A stretch of 64,000 nt of DNA from Sphingomonas sp. Leaf357 (GCF_001423845.1 NZ_LMPM01000001.1:824657-888656), one strand, 5' to 3'. Positions 18,462 through 26,427 are shown, counted from the first letter of the stretch. The notes: a model not told the origin generated them from the sequence alone. Made by a program: numbers and translations.

Positions 18462-19073
18462 ATGGCGGCGGAGGACAAGGGCAAGGGCAAGGATTCCGGA
18501 GCGGGCATTGGTCCCGAGGCGGGGTCGGCAACGGGCGACCGGCCGGGCAAGGCGCGCGTGCACGTGCGGGTGACGCGAGGCGGCGAGGGCAAGGTCTCGC
18601 GCTGGAGCGCGACCGAGAAAGCGGTGTTCCTGGACGTGCTGTCGGCGACGGGCAACATCACCCGCTCGGCGCAGGCGGTGGGGCGGACCGGGCAGTCGGC
18701 GCACCATCAACGCCGGAGCGATGCGGCGTTCGCGGCGGATTGGGTCGCGGCGATCGAGGCGGCGTGCCTGAAGCTGCAGGCGTCGCTGGTGGCACGGGCG
18801 ATCGGCGATCGCGACGAGGATGCTCCGGGGGCCGAGGCGGCGGGGGTATGCGCCACGTGCGGGGCGGAGCGCGGGCGTCCGTTCGATCCGGACTTGGCAC
18901 TCGCCTTCCTGCGCTTCCGCGCGACAATGGACGGGAAACCACCGCGCGCCGGCGCGCCGGCGCATTATCGCCCGGTGCCGATCGCCGAGGTGGAGGCGTC
19001 GCTGACGCGGAAGATCGCCGCGATCGTGAAGGCGCGGGGCACGAAGCGGGCGGCGGGCGCGAAGAAAGGGTGA
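18462..19073 (+). CDS. GTA terminase small subunit-like protein (g1 position)
   Basis: A 203-residue protein with a basic Gly/Lys N-terminal region, then WSATEKAVFLDVLSATGNITRSAQAVGRTGQSAHHQRRS, an HTH of the kind in small terminases that recognises DNA or assembles rings, and a C-terminal helical region. A CATCG pair (VCATCG) is near the middle. ATG 18,462 follows GGGGGGG. It sits immediately before the large terminase gene, six bases apart, matching g1 in RcGTA. GTAs package host DNA nonspecifically, so pac recognition is not expected. Confidence 0.8.
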   Translation: MAAEDKGKGKDSGAGIGPEAGSATGDRPGKARVHVRVTRGGEGKVSRWSATEKAVFLDVLSATGNITRSAQAVGRTGQSAHHQRRSDAAFAADWVAAIEAACLKLQASLVARAIGDRDEDAPGAEAAGVCATCGAERGRPFDPDLALAFLRFRATMDGKPPRAGAPAHYRPVPIAEVEASLTRKIAAIVKARGTKRAAGAKKG

Positions 19074-19079
19074 GGGCGC

Positions 19080-20636
19080 ATGGACGGAACGGGGGCGGTG
19101 GAACGGGCGGTTCTGAATCAGATGGGGCTGGACCAGGTGGGGCTGGACCAGACGGGGCTGGACCAGATGGTGCTGGATCAGGTGGTGGCGGACCAGGTGG
19201 TGCTGGACCAGACTGCGGCCGAACAGGCGGCGGCCGAACGGGCGGCGATCGCGCGGGCGGTCGCCGCGCAGGCGGCGGCCGATGCCGCGGCGCGGGCGCG
19301 GATCCTGGCCGAACTGATGGGGCTGAGCGGGGTGGAATTGCAGGTGCTGTGGCGGCGCACGAGCGGGGCGATCAAGCACACGCTGGACGGCGACTGGCTG
19401 TTCTGGGCGCATGCCGGGCAGACGGCGCCGGCCGGCGACTGGCGGGTGTGGGTGATCCGGGCCGGACGCGGGTTCGGCAAGACGCGGGCGGGGGCGGAGT
19501 GGGTCAGCGGGATCGCGCGGGCCAGCCCGAAGGCGCGGATCGCGCTGGTCGGCGCGACGCGCGAGGACGTGCGCCGCGTGATGATCGAAGGCGAGGCCGG
19601 CCTGCTGGCGGTGGCGCGCAGCGACGAGCGGCTGGAATATTCCGCGACGGCGGGGGAGGTGAGGTTTCCCTCCGGTGCGTGCGGCTACGTCTTCGCGGCG
19701 AGCGCGCCGGAGAAATTGCGCGGGCCGGCGCATGACGCGGCATGGTGCGACGAACTGGCCAAGTGGCGCTACGGCGACGCGGCGTGGGACAATCTGGTGC
19801 TGGGCCTGCGCAAGGGCGACGCCCCGCGCGTGCTGGTGACGACCACGCCCAGGCCGGTCACGCTGATGCGCCGCGTGCTGAGCGGCAAGGACGTGACCGA
19901 GACGACCGGGCGGACCTATGACAATCCGCATCTGCCCGACGCGTTCGTCAGCTCGGTCGAGGATCTCTATGCCGGATCGCGGCTCGGGCGGCAGGAACTG
20001 GACGGCGAGCTGATCGACGATGTCGAGGGGGCGTTGTGGACGCGGGCGATGATCGAGGCGTGCCGCGTGCGGAGCGAGGCGGCCCCGCCGCGCGACGCTC
20101 TGGTGCGGGTGGTGGTCGCGGTGGATCCGCCGGCGGGGACGGTGTCGGGCGTCGGCGGCGATGCGTGCGGCATCGTGTGCGTCGCGCTGGGCGGCGACGG
20201 GCTGGGCTATGTGCTGGAGGATGCGACGGTGGCGGGCGGGTCGCCCGAAGGCTGGGCGCGCGCGGTGGCGGCGTGCGCCCAGCGGTGGCACGCCGACCGG
20301 GTGGTGGCGGAGCGCAACCAGGGCGGCGAGATGGTGCGCAGCGTGCTGAAGGCGGCGGATGCCGCGCTGCCGATCACGCTGGTGCATGCGAGCCGGGGCA
20401 AGGTGGCGCGGGCCGAGCCGGTGGCCGCGTTGTACGAGACCGGGCGGGTGCGGCATGTCGGCGCCGGGCTGGGCGCACTGGAGGATGAACTCTGCGGCCT
20501 GGTGGTCGGCGGCGCGTATGTCGGGGCGGGCGTCGGTGCCGGCGGGCAATCGCCGGACCGGGCGGATGCGCTGATCTGGGCGCTGACGGAACTGATGCTG
20601 GGCCGCCGGGCGAAGGCGGCGGTGCGACCGCTGTGA
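19080..20636 (+). CDS. GTA terminase large subunit (g2)
   Basis: A 518-residue ATPase-nuclease that packages DNA into proheads. The Walker A motif GRGFGKT is at residues 129-135. The Walker B/coupling region lies around AWCDELAKW, and nuclease acidic residues lie in VVVAVDPPAG and later QSPDRADALIWA. Residues ~13-48 are an unusual extension of repeated five-residue units (GLDQV, GLDQT, GLDQM, VLDQV), encoded by a ~15-base tandem repeat. The ATPase/nuclease core is family-typical. Confidence 0.93.
   Translation: MDGTGAVERAVLNQMGLDQVGLDQTGLDQMVLDQVVADQVVLDQTAAEQAAAERAAIARAVAAQAAADAAARARILAELMGLSGVELQVLWRRTSGAIKHTLDGDWLFWAHAGQTAPAGDWRVWVIRAGRGFGKTRAGAEWVSGIARASPKARIALVGATREDVRRVMIEGEAGLLAVARSDERLEYSATAGEVRFPSGACGYVFAASAPEKLRGPAHDAAWCDELAKWRYGDAAWDNLVLGLRKGDAPRVLVTTTPRPVTLMRRVLSGKDVTETTGRTYDNPHLPDAFVSSVEDLYAGSRLGRQELDGELIDDVEGALWTRAMIEACRVRSEAAPPRDALVRVVVAVDPPAGTVSGVGGDACGIVCVALGGDGLGYVLEDATVAGGSPEGWARAVAACAQRWHADRVVAERNQGGEMVRSVLKAADAALPITLVHASRGKVARAEPVAALYETGRVRHVGAGLGALEDELCGLVVGGAYVGAGVGAGGQSPDRADALIWALTELMLGRRAKAAVRPL
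19110..19225 (+). repeat. ~15-base tandem repeat inside terminase gene
   Basis: About seven imperfect copies of a unit like GGGCTGGACCAGGTG stand in a row and remain in frame, encoding the xLDQx pentapeptides of the N-terminal extension. Unit length divisible by three means copy-number change would not shift the frame. Confidence 0.75.
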
Positions 20637-20808
20637 CCGTGCCATTCCGGCACGACCCGCGAAGTGTTGCGGCGTGTTGCATATGGGATTCATATGGAAA
20701 TTCGGGCGTGGGCGCGGCGGGTTAAAGCGGGGTTCATTCTTCCGGGATCGGGGCGATCGGCGCCGCATCCGATGGGGAATGCAACGCTAGAAATCCTGGA
20801 GCATCAGC

Positions 20809-21354
20809 ATGAAGACGATGAAGAACCTGATTGCGGCGGCGGTGGCGGTCGGCGGGCTCACGGCCGCCGGCGATGCCGAGGCGGCGCTCGTGACCTATGT
20901 CGTGAACGGCACGTTCAGCGACGGATCCGTGTTGAGCGGATCGTTTTCGTACGATCCCGACGGATCGGCCTTCAGCCAGTTTTCGGACATCAACCTGTCG
21001 GTCAGCGGGGTCGGCACCTTCACCTCGGTCAGCGGCCTCTATTATACCGGCGTATCGACGGGCAGCGGGGATTACGGCCTGACGACCTGGTCGACCCTGC
21101 TGCCGGGATCGTTCCTCGGGCTGAACTTCTCGGCGACCCATACCGACCTCGTCCTGACCGCGATCACCAACAGCGTGCTGAACGGCGCGACCTATCTCTA
21201 CACCAATGCGGCGGTGGTCAGCCTGGTCAGCGGCACGATCACCGCCGCGCCCGTGCCCGAGGCGGCGACCTGGGCGATGATGGTCGCCGGGTTCGGGCTG
21301 ATCGGCGGCTCGCTGCGCGCGCGCCGGACCCCCGCCCGGGTGAGCTTCGCCTGA
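20809..21354 (+). CDS. PEP-CTERM-like secreted protein embedded in GTA cluster
   Basis: A 181-residue protein with a signal peptide (MKTMKNLIAAAVAVGG...AEAAL), a Ser/Thr/Gly-rich middle with two- to three-residue repeats (SGSFSYDPDGS), and the end VPEAATWAMMVAGFGLIGGS plus LRARRTPAR. The PEP proline is replaced (PEA). It interrupts the terminase-portal order of the GTA and has its own terminator, so it appears to be an insert with no GTA role. Confidence 0.85.
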   Translation: MKTMKNLIAAAVAVGGLTAAGDAEAALVTYVVNGTFSDGSVLSGSFSYDPDGSAFSQFSDINLSVSGVGTFTSVSGLYYTGVSTGSGDYGLTTWSTLLPGSFLGLNFSATHTDLVLTAITNSVLNGATYLYTNAAVVSLVSGTITAAPVPEAATWAMMVAGFGLIGGSLRARRTPARVSFA

Positions 21355-21382
21355 GCGGCTGCCCAGGGCCCGACACCGCCGA

Positions 21383-21412
21383 AGCCGCTGGCCGAAAGGC
21401 TGGCGGCTTTTT
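21383..21412 (+). terminator. Rho-independent terminator after the PEP-CTERM insert
   Basis: AGCCGCTGGCC and GGCTGGCGGCT pair with two wobble pairs around GAAA and run into TTTTT. It lies inside the GTA cluster, between terminase and portal, so it could split GTA transcription. Confidence 0.8.
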
Positions 21413-21458
21413 GCCGTCCGCGCGTTAAGGGGGGCGTCCACCGCGCCGGGAGAATGAC

Positions 21459-22130
21459 GTGACGCCCATGGAATTGATCGATGTCGCCGAAGTGCCGGGC
21501 GGGCCGCCGCTGCGGCTGTTCCGGCGCGGCAGGGATCACATGATCCTGCTGGAACGCAACGAACTGATGAACAGCCGGATGAGCGGTTCGGAGGAAGCGC
21601 TGGCGGTGATGACGTGCGCGCGGCTCGGCAAGCGTAGGGCCTTGCGCATGCTGATCGGCGGGTATGGCATGGGGTTCACGCTGCGCGCGGCGCTGGCCAC
21701 GCTGGAGGCGGACGCGCGGATCGAGGTGGCGGAACTGGTGCCGAAGATCCTGGACTGGGCGCGCGGGCCGATGGCCGACCTGACCGGCGACTGCCTGGAG
21801 GACGCCCGCGTCGAGATCGTGTTCGAGGACGTCGCGGTGCCGATCCTGAATGGGGCGGGGGCATATGACGCGATCCTGCTCGACGTCGACAACGGGCCGG
21901 ACGGGCTGGTGCGCGAGCGCAACGGACGGCTCTATTCGGCGCGCGGACTGGCGGCGGCGCGCGACGCGCTGCGGCCGGGCGGGGTGCTGGCGGTATGGTC
22001 GGCGGGATCGGACGAGAAATTCACCCGGCGGCTGCGCGATGCCGGCTTCGCGGTGGACGAAGTGGCGGTGAAGGCGCGGTCGAACGGCAAGGGGCCGCGG
22101 CACGTGATCTGGTTCGCGACGCGGACTTGA
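21459..22130 (+). CDS. Spermidine synthase-like methyltransferase-fold protein
   Basis: A 223-residue SpeE-like protein. It shows MLIGGYGMGFTLRAAL as the nucleotide-binding loop, IEVAELVPKILDWAR, AYDAILLDVDNGP and LRPGGVLAVWSAG. These are class I methyltransferase/aminopropyltransferase features. Start is GTG 21,459 because GGGAG lies six bases upstream; ATG 21,468 is the alternative. Substrate is unknown. It is part of the non-GTA block between terminase and portal. Confidence 0.82.
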   Translation: MTPMELIDVAEVPGGPPLRLFRRGRDHMILLERNELMNSRMSGSEEALAVMTCARLGKRRALRMLIGGYGMGFTLRAALATLEADARIEVAELVPKILDWARGPMADLTGDCLEDARVEIVFEDVAVPILNGAGAYDAILLDVDNGPDGLVRERNGRLYSARGLAAARDALRPGGVLAVWSAGSDEKFTRRLRDAGFAVDEVAVKARSNGKGPRHVIWFATRT

Positions 22131-22226
22131 AGTCGTTTCGACTTGGGTGATATTATCGACGGGCGATGACCGGCAATTCGTTCGGTACGGCAAGTGCCCG
22201 TTAACGGTGTCGAGATAGGAAAAGCC

Positions 22227-22541
22227 ATGGATCGCCAGCCGCCATCCCTGTTGTGTTTCGCGCACGGAAATCCGTTGGGGTGGGAAGCACTGTGCATCGA
22301 CCTGGACATATCCGTTCAGGGCGACACGTTCGACGACGTGAGGGCGCTGCTCAGCAAAGCGGTCGGCAGTTACATCGATGCGGCGCAGGATGAAGCACCC
22401 GATGTGCGGGCGAAACTGCTCAGTCGCCGGGCACCTTGGTGGGTTAGCGCTGGGATGACGATGCGACTGATCGCCTTCAACGTTTTCCGTGGACGGACGA
22501 GAGAGGCACAGGCTAGCTTTCCTGTGGCATGCCCCGCTTAG
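22227..22541 (+). CDS. hicB: HicB-like antitoxin domain protein (DUF1902-like)
   Basis: A 104-residue protein with CFAHGNPLGWEALCIDLDI, the HicB-type partial RNase H fold, then VRALLSKAVGSYIDAA and a C-terminal hydrophobic helix. No DNA-binding domain is obvious. ATG 22,227 follows AGGA. Its end overlaps the start of a HicA-like frame by 13 bases, a normal antitoxin-toxin overlap but in reverse order (antitoxin first). Because the toxin is broken, this antitoxin is probably an orphan. Confidence 0.7.
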   Translation: MDRQPPSLLCFAHGNPLGWEALCIDLDISVQGDTFDDVRALLSKAVGSYIDAAQDEAPDVRAKLLSRRAPWWVSAGMTMRLIAFNVFRGRTREAQASFPVACPA

Positions 22542-22760
22542 TCTGCACCTTCGAACGATTCATCGCGATCCTCGAAGCCAACGGATTTCAACTCCATCGT
22601 CATGACGGCACGAGCCATCGCCAATATCGTGGGCGTGGTGGGTGGCGACGTGAAGTTCGTGACCGTGGCTGCGCATCGCATGTCCGATGACATCAAGCGC
22701 GGCACGCTCAGTTCGATGATCCGTCAGAGCGGGTTACCGAAAGGTCTTTTCAGAAACTGA
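22529..22760 (+). pseudogene. hicA: Frameshifted HicA-type toxin
   Basis: From ATG 22,529 the frame gives MPRLVCTFERFIAILEANGF...DGTSHRQYRG, a HicA-like start with the conserved G-T/S-S-H region, but stops at 22,690. Shifting by one base near 22,630 (a GGG run) restores VVGGDVKFVTVAAHRMSDD and GTLSSMIRQSGLPKGLFRN up to TGA at 22,758-22,760, the usual HicA ending. A one-base insertion thus inactivates an otherwise full-length toxin, unless it is a sequencing error. Too short for routine ORF lists. Confidence 0.7.
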
Positions 22761-22799
22761 TCCCGAGTTTCGGTGAGCGAAGGGCATGTTTTGCACATG

Positions 22800-22829
22800 T
22801 GCTTCGACAAGCTCAGCACGAACGGGTGG
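22800..22829. repeat. Family C repeat half-site
   Basis: GCTTCGACAAGCTCAGCACGAACGG resembles the arms of the element at 28,587-28,668. It stands in the gap between hicA and portal. Confidence 0.55.
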
Positions 22830-22840
22830 GTGTGCGAGTC

Positions 22841-22876
22841 CTCCCTCCGACCCCTCCCGCAGGCGGGAGGGGAGAA
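22841..22876. repeat. Family D hairpin upstream of portal gene
   Basis: CCCCTCCCGC and GCGGGAGGGG form a perfect hairpin 21 bases before the portal start. Similar C/T-rich hairpins precede five further GTA genes. Confidence 0.65.
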
Positions 22877-22896
22877 GATTATTTAGGAGCATCGAC

Positions 22897-24045
22897 ATGA
22901 AATTGTTCGGCTGGAAATCGGCCGGCCGCGGAGAGTCGCGTCCGGTGTTGTCGCGGGTGTGGGGGACGCGGTCGGTGGGGGAATGGCCCGCGTCGTACGA
23001 GGCGCAGGTGCGGGCGGCGTATCTGGGCAATGCCATCGCGCAGCGGTCCGTGCGGCTGATCGCCGACGGGTTGGGGGAGGCGCCGTTGCGCGTGTCCTCG
23101 CCGGAGATCGAGCGGCTGTTGCGGACGCGATCGGGCGGGCAGGGATTGCTGGCGACGCTGGCGGCGCACCTTCTGCTGCACGGAAACGGATATGTCCAAG
23201 TGTCGAGCGACGGCGCGGGCGAGGCGGTCGACCTGTTCGCGTTGCGGCCCGAACGCGTGTCGGTGGTGGCGGACGCGGGCGGGTGGCCGGTCGCGTACGA
23301 TTACAAGGTCGGCGACCGGACGGTGCGGCTGGCGGCGGAGGATCCGGACGGGCGGGTCGAGATCGTCCATATCAAGGCGTTCCATCCGCTCGACGATCAT
23401 GCCGGGCTGGGGTGCCTGGGCGCGGCGGCGGGGGCGATCGCGGTGCACAATGCGGCGGCAAAGTGGAACGCGGCATTGCTGGGCAATGCGGCGCGGCCGT
23501 CGGGCGCCCTGGTGTACGATGCCGGCGACGGCGCGGGCCTGTCGGCGGAGCAGTTCGCGCGGCTGAAGGCGGAGATGGAGGCGGGCTTTTCCGGCGCGGC
23601 CAATGCCGGGCGACCGATGCTGCTGGAAGGCGGGCTGAGATGGCAAGCGCTGTCGCTGACGCCGGCGGACATGGATTTCGCCGGCATGCGCGCGACGGCG
23701 GCGCGGGAGATCGCGATGGCGTTCGGCGTGCCGCCGATGCTGCTCGGCCTGCCGGGCGATGCGACCTATGCCAATTACCGCGAGGCGAACCGGGCCTTGT
23801 GGCGGCTGGCGATCCTGCCGCTGGCGGGATCGATCCTGGCCGGCGTGACCCAGGGCCTGAAGGGGTGGTTCCCGCAAGCCGAGGCGAGCGTGGATCTCGA
23901 TCGCCTGACGGCGCTGGCCGAGGATCGCGAGCGGCTGTGGGCGCAGGTGAACGCGGCGGATTTCCTGAGCCGGGAGGAGAAGCGGGCGATGGTCGGCATC
24001 GGCGCCGGCCTGGTGGGGGGCGGGGCGGAGGAGCCTGGGACATGA
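22897..24045 (+). CDS. GTA portal protein (g3, HK97 family)
   Basis: A 382-residue HK97-type portal protein, forming the dodecameric ring through which DNA enters the capsid. Typical segments: SVRLIADGLGEAPLRV, HLLLHGNGYVQV, ALRPERVSV, IVHIKAFHP, WNAALLGNAARPSGALV and AFGVPPMLLGLPGDATYANYREANRALWR. ATG 22,897 follows AGGAG; upstream codons in frame are repeat sequence. Its stop overlaps the next start (ATGA). Confidence 0.93.
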   Translation: MKLFGWKSAGRGESRPVLSRVWGTRSVGEWPASYEAQVRAAYLGNAIAQRSVRLIADGLGEAPLRVSSPEIERLLRTRSGGQGLLATLAAHLLLHGNGYVQVSSDGAGEAVDLFALRPERVSVVADAGGWPVAYDYKVGDRTVRLAAEDPDGRVEIVHIKAFHPLDDHAGLGCLGAAAGAIAVHNAAAKWNAALLGNAARPSGALVYDAGDGAGLSAEQFARLKAEMEAGFSGAANAGRPMLLEGGLRWQALSLTPADMDFAGMRATAAREIAMAFGVPPMLLGLPGDATYANYREANRALWRLAILPLAGSILAGVTQGLKGWFPQAEASVDLDRLTALAEDRERLWAQVNAADFLSREEKRAMVGIGAGLVGGGAEEPGT

Positions 24046-24347
24046 GCGGGGCGGTATTGGCGCAACTGATGGCGCAGGCGGCGGAAGGCGGCGCGGATCT
24101 GGTGGCGCTGCGCGCGATCGCCGAGGAAGCGGGCGAACTGGGCGCGAGCCGGGCGCTGTCCCGGCTCGGGCTGGAGGATGCGCAGGCGGCGAAGGACATG
24201 GCCGACCTGCGCGACCTGCTGACGGCGTGGCGCGAGGCGAAGAAGTCGCTGTGGCAGGCGCTGTTCGGCTGGGCGGTGCAGATGCTGCTGGTGCTGGCAC
24301 TGGCCGGGCTGGCGGTGAAGCTGGGCCTGTCCGGGGTGTCGCGGTGA
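24042..24347 (+). CDS. GTA-associated DUF6127 protein (g3.5 position)
   Basis: A 101-residue protein with a long charged helix (residues ~1-72, possible coiled coil) and one C-terminal transmembrane helix (FGWAVQMLLVLALAGLAVKLGL). It is tied to its neighbours by ATGA at 24,042 and GTGA at 24,344. The position between portal and protease matches g3.5 of RcGTA. Function is unknown; a membrane-bound helper is inferred from the helix. Confidence 0.75.
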   Translation: MSGAVLAQLMAQAAEGGADLVALRAIAEEAGELGASRALSRLGLEDAQAAKDMADLRDLLTAWREAKKSLWQALFGWAVQMLLVLALAGLAVKLGLSGVSR

Positions 24348-24736
24348 GCGTGCGCTTCGCCGGCTATGCGGCGGTGTTCGATCGCGTCGACCGGGGCGGC
24401 GACGTGGTGCGGCCGGGGGCGTTCTCGGGCGGTGGCGCGGTGCGCCCGGTGCCGTTGCTGTGGCAGCATCGCGGCAGCCCGGTGGGGGTGGTCGAGACGC
24501 TGGCCGAGGACGAGCGCGGGCTGCGCGTGATCGGGCGGATCGAGGATCTCGGGCTGGCGGGGCTGGTGGCGTCGGGCGCGGTGCGGGGGCTGTCGTTCGG
24601 CTACCGCGTGGTGGCGGCGCGGGAGGGGCGACAGGGCGCGTGGGTGCGGGAACTGACGGGCGTGGATCTGGTGGAGATCAGCCTGGTCGCGCAACCGATG
24701 CAGGCGCTGGCGCGGGTGCATGCGGTGGAGGGGTAG
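24344..24736 (+). CDS. GTA prohead protease (g4, HK97 family)
   Basis: A 130-residue U35-type serine protease that cleaves capsid and scaffold during head maturation. It has RFAGYAAVFDRVDRGGD, VVRPGAF, PLLWQHRGSPVG with the catalytic His, GLSFGYRV with the catalytic Ser, and LVEISLVAQPM. The GTG at 24,344 overlaps the previous stop. RcGTA g4 is of similar size. Confidence 0.92.
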   Translation: MSVRFAGYAAVFDRVDRGGDVVRPGAFSGGGAVRPVPLLWQHRGSPVGVVETLAEDERGLRVIGRIEDLGLAGLVASGAVRGLSFGYRVVAAREGRQGAWVRELTGVDLVEISLVAQPMQALARVHAVEG

Positions 24737-24770
24737 CTCCCACACCGCTCCGCGGCGCTGATATGGCGCG

Positions 24771-24870
24771 GCCTTGGCGAAGGCCGGGGTCCAGTCGCGC
24801 AGGTCGAAGGTACTTCGTGCCGCGCTCGATCACTTCCGTTTCCCGACTGGGTCCCGGCCTTCGCCGGGGA
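24771..24870. repeat. Family B long palindromic repeat inside GTA cluster (copy 1)
   Basis: GCCTTGGCGAAGGCCGGGG and CCCGGCCTTCGCCGGGG arms flank CCAGTCGCGCAGGTCG and related sequence. The element at 33,320-33,421 is similar along its entire length. It fills the protease-capsid gap. Confidence 0.8.
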
Positions 24871-24916
24871 GGCGGTGTTCGGGCACCACCCGCATGCCGG
24901 AACAACTTTCAGCAAG

Positions 24917-24942
24917 GCGCGCCCGCAACGGCGCGCTTTTTT
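24917..24942 (+). terminator. Intrinsic-terminator-like hairpin between protease and capsid
   Basis: GCGCGCC (24,917-24,923) pairs perfectly with GGCGCGC (24,930-24,936) and runs into TTTTTT. It lies 24 bases upstream of the capsid start. It could attenuate read-through from g4, implying a separate capsid promoter or antitermination. Confidence 0.75.
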
Positions 24943-24965
24943 CGTTTTTGCGCAAGGAGAAGACC

Positions 24966-26006
24966 ATGACCGAGAGTTTGGAAGCGAGTTTCAAGGGCGT
25001 GAACCTGGGCGGCGCAGGCGCGCGGCCGTTGCTGGAGGGGGCTCGGGCACCGGGCGGGGCGGCATTCGGCGGGTTCCTGCGCAACGGTGCCAGCGTCGAG
25101 ATGAAGTCGTTCACCGGCCTGACCGGCGATGCGGGCGGCTTTGCCGTGCCGCGCGAGATCGATGCGGAAATCCAGGCGACGTTGAAGTCGATCTCGCCGA
25201 TCCGCTCGGTCGCCAATGTCGTGCAGGTCGGCAGTGCCGGCTATCGCAAGCTGGTGACGACCGGGGGTACGCCGTCGGGCTGGGCGGCGGAGACCGGGCC
25301 GCGGGCGGAGACCGCGACGCCGGTGTTCACCGAGATCGTGCCGCCGATGGGCGAATTGTTCGCCAATCCGTCGGCGAGCCAGGCGATGCTCGACGATGCG
25401 GCGTTCGACGTCGAGGCGTGGCTGGCGAGCGAGATCGCGATGGAGTTCGCCAAGGCGGAGGGCTCGGCCTTCGTGAACGGCAGCGGGACCAACCAGCCCA
25501 AGGGGTTCCTGCAGGCGGCGACGTCGGCGGCGACGGATGCGACGCGGACCTTCGGGACGCTGCAATATCTGCCGTCGGGCGCGGCGGGTGATTTCGGCAG
25601 CAATCCGCAGGACCGGCTGATCGATCTCGTCCAGGCGCTGCGCGCGCCGTACCGGCAGGGGGCGGTGTTCGTGATGAACGCGGCGACCGTGTCGCGCATC
25701 CGCAAGTTCAAGACGGCGGACGGGCAGTTCCTGTGGACGCCGTCGCTCAGCGCGGGGCAGGCGGCGACGTTGCTCGGCTATCCGGTGATCGAGGCGGAGG
25801 ACATGCCGGACGTGGCGGCGAACGCGCTGTCGATCGCGTTCGGCAATTTCAAGGCGGGCTATCTGATCGCGGAGCGCAGCGAGACGGTGATCCTGCGCGA
25901 TCCGTATTCGAACAAGCCGTTCGTCAATTTCTACGCGACGAAGCGGATCGGCGGGTGCGTTTCGAACAGCGAGGCGATCAAGGTGATGAAGTTCGCGGCT
26001 TCGTAG
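24966..26006 (+). CDS. GTA major capsid protein (g5, HK97 fold)
   Basis: A 346-residue HK97-fold capsid protein. The N-terminal ~40 residues (MTESLEASFKG...) would be the removable arm, followed by MKSFTGLTGDAGGFAVPREID, the E-loop region, SVANVVQVGSAGYRKLV, WAAETGPRAET, EIVPPMGELFANPSASQAML, VNGSGTNQPKGFL and a P-domain near FVMNAATVSRIRKFK. ATG 24,966 follows AAGGAG. Upstream in-frame codons are repeat and terminator sequence. Confidence 0.95.
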   Translation: MTESLEASFKGVNLGGAGARPLLEGARAPGGAAFGGFLRNGASVEMKSFTGLTGDAGGFAVPREIDAEIQATLKSISPIRSVANVVQVGSAGYRKLVTTGGTPSGWAAETGPRAETATPVFTEIVPPMGELFANPSASQAMLDDAAFDVEAWLASEIAMEFAKAEGSAFVNGSGTNQPKGFLQAATSAATDATRTFGTLQYLPSGAAGDFGSNPQDRLIDLVQALRAPYRQGAVFVMNAATVSRIRKFKTADGQFLWTPSLSAGQAATLLGYPVIEAEDMPDVAANALSIAFGNFKAGYLIAERSETVILRDPYSNKPFVNFYATKRIGGCVSNSEAIKVMKFAAS

Positions 26007-26014
26007 TGTTTCTT

Positions 26015-26150
26015 CCTTCTCCCGCCGGGAGAAGGTGGCGCGCAGCGCCGGATGAGGGTGAAAGCGGCGCTGGTGCCTCGATCACCCTCACCCTTCCCAC
26101 TCGGCTTCGCCTCGCGGGCCCCTTCCCGCTCCCGATGGGAGAGGGAGCAA
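26015..26150. repeat. Family D hairpin repeats upstream of spike base gene
   Basis: TTCTCCCGCCGGGAGAA stands next to the capsid stop, and a second unit CTCCCGATGGGAGAG with a GCTTCGCC-centred palindrome runs up to the ribosome site of the next gene. Confidence 0.7.
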
Positions 26151-26160
26151 GGAGATGGAA

Positions 26161-26427
26161 ATGGCGGATCAGTTTTCGAATAGCGCCGATCAGGTGTCGG
26201 CGCCGGCGACGCGGGCGGTGGCGGTGGTGCCGCATGACACGAACGGGCTGAGCGATGTGCCCAAGGCTTTGTATGTCGGGACGGGCGGCAACATTACGCT
26301 GCGCGGCGTGGGCGGCGGGGCGGATGTGGTGTTTCGCAACGTGGCGGGCGGGAGCGTGCTGCCGGTTCGCGCGGCGTTCGTGCGGGCGACGGGGACGAGC
26401 GCGGCGGATCTGATCGCGCTGTATTAG
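26161..26427 (+). CDS. GTA head spike base protein (RCAP_rcc01079 family)
   Basis: An 88-residue all-beta protein: MADQFSNSADQVSAPATRA, VVPHDTNGLSDVPKALYVG, VVFRNVAGGSVLPVRAAFV and ATGTSAADLIALY. This pattern is that of the small spike base proteins of GTAs (rcc01079 type). ATG 26,161 has AAGGAG six bases upstream; the ATG at 26,155 touches the ribosome site and is rejected. In Rhodobacter this gene lies away from the main cluster; here it sits between capsid and connector. Inference: it caps capsid vertices and holds receptor-binding spikes. Confidence 0.8.
   Translation: MADQFSNSADQVSAPATRAVAVVPHDTNGLSDVPKALYVGTGGNITLRGVGGGADVVFRNVAGGSVLPVRAAFVRATGTSAADLIALY

Noticed and set aside
17412..20768. 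1118-residue minus-strand frame
   Set aside because: It runs antisense through the PEP-CTERM gene, terminator, promoter and both terminase genes, which are convincing on the plus strand.
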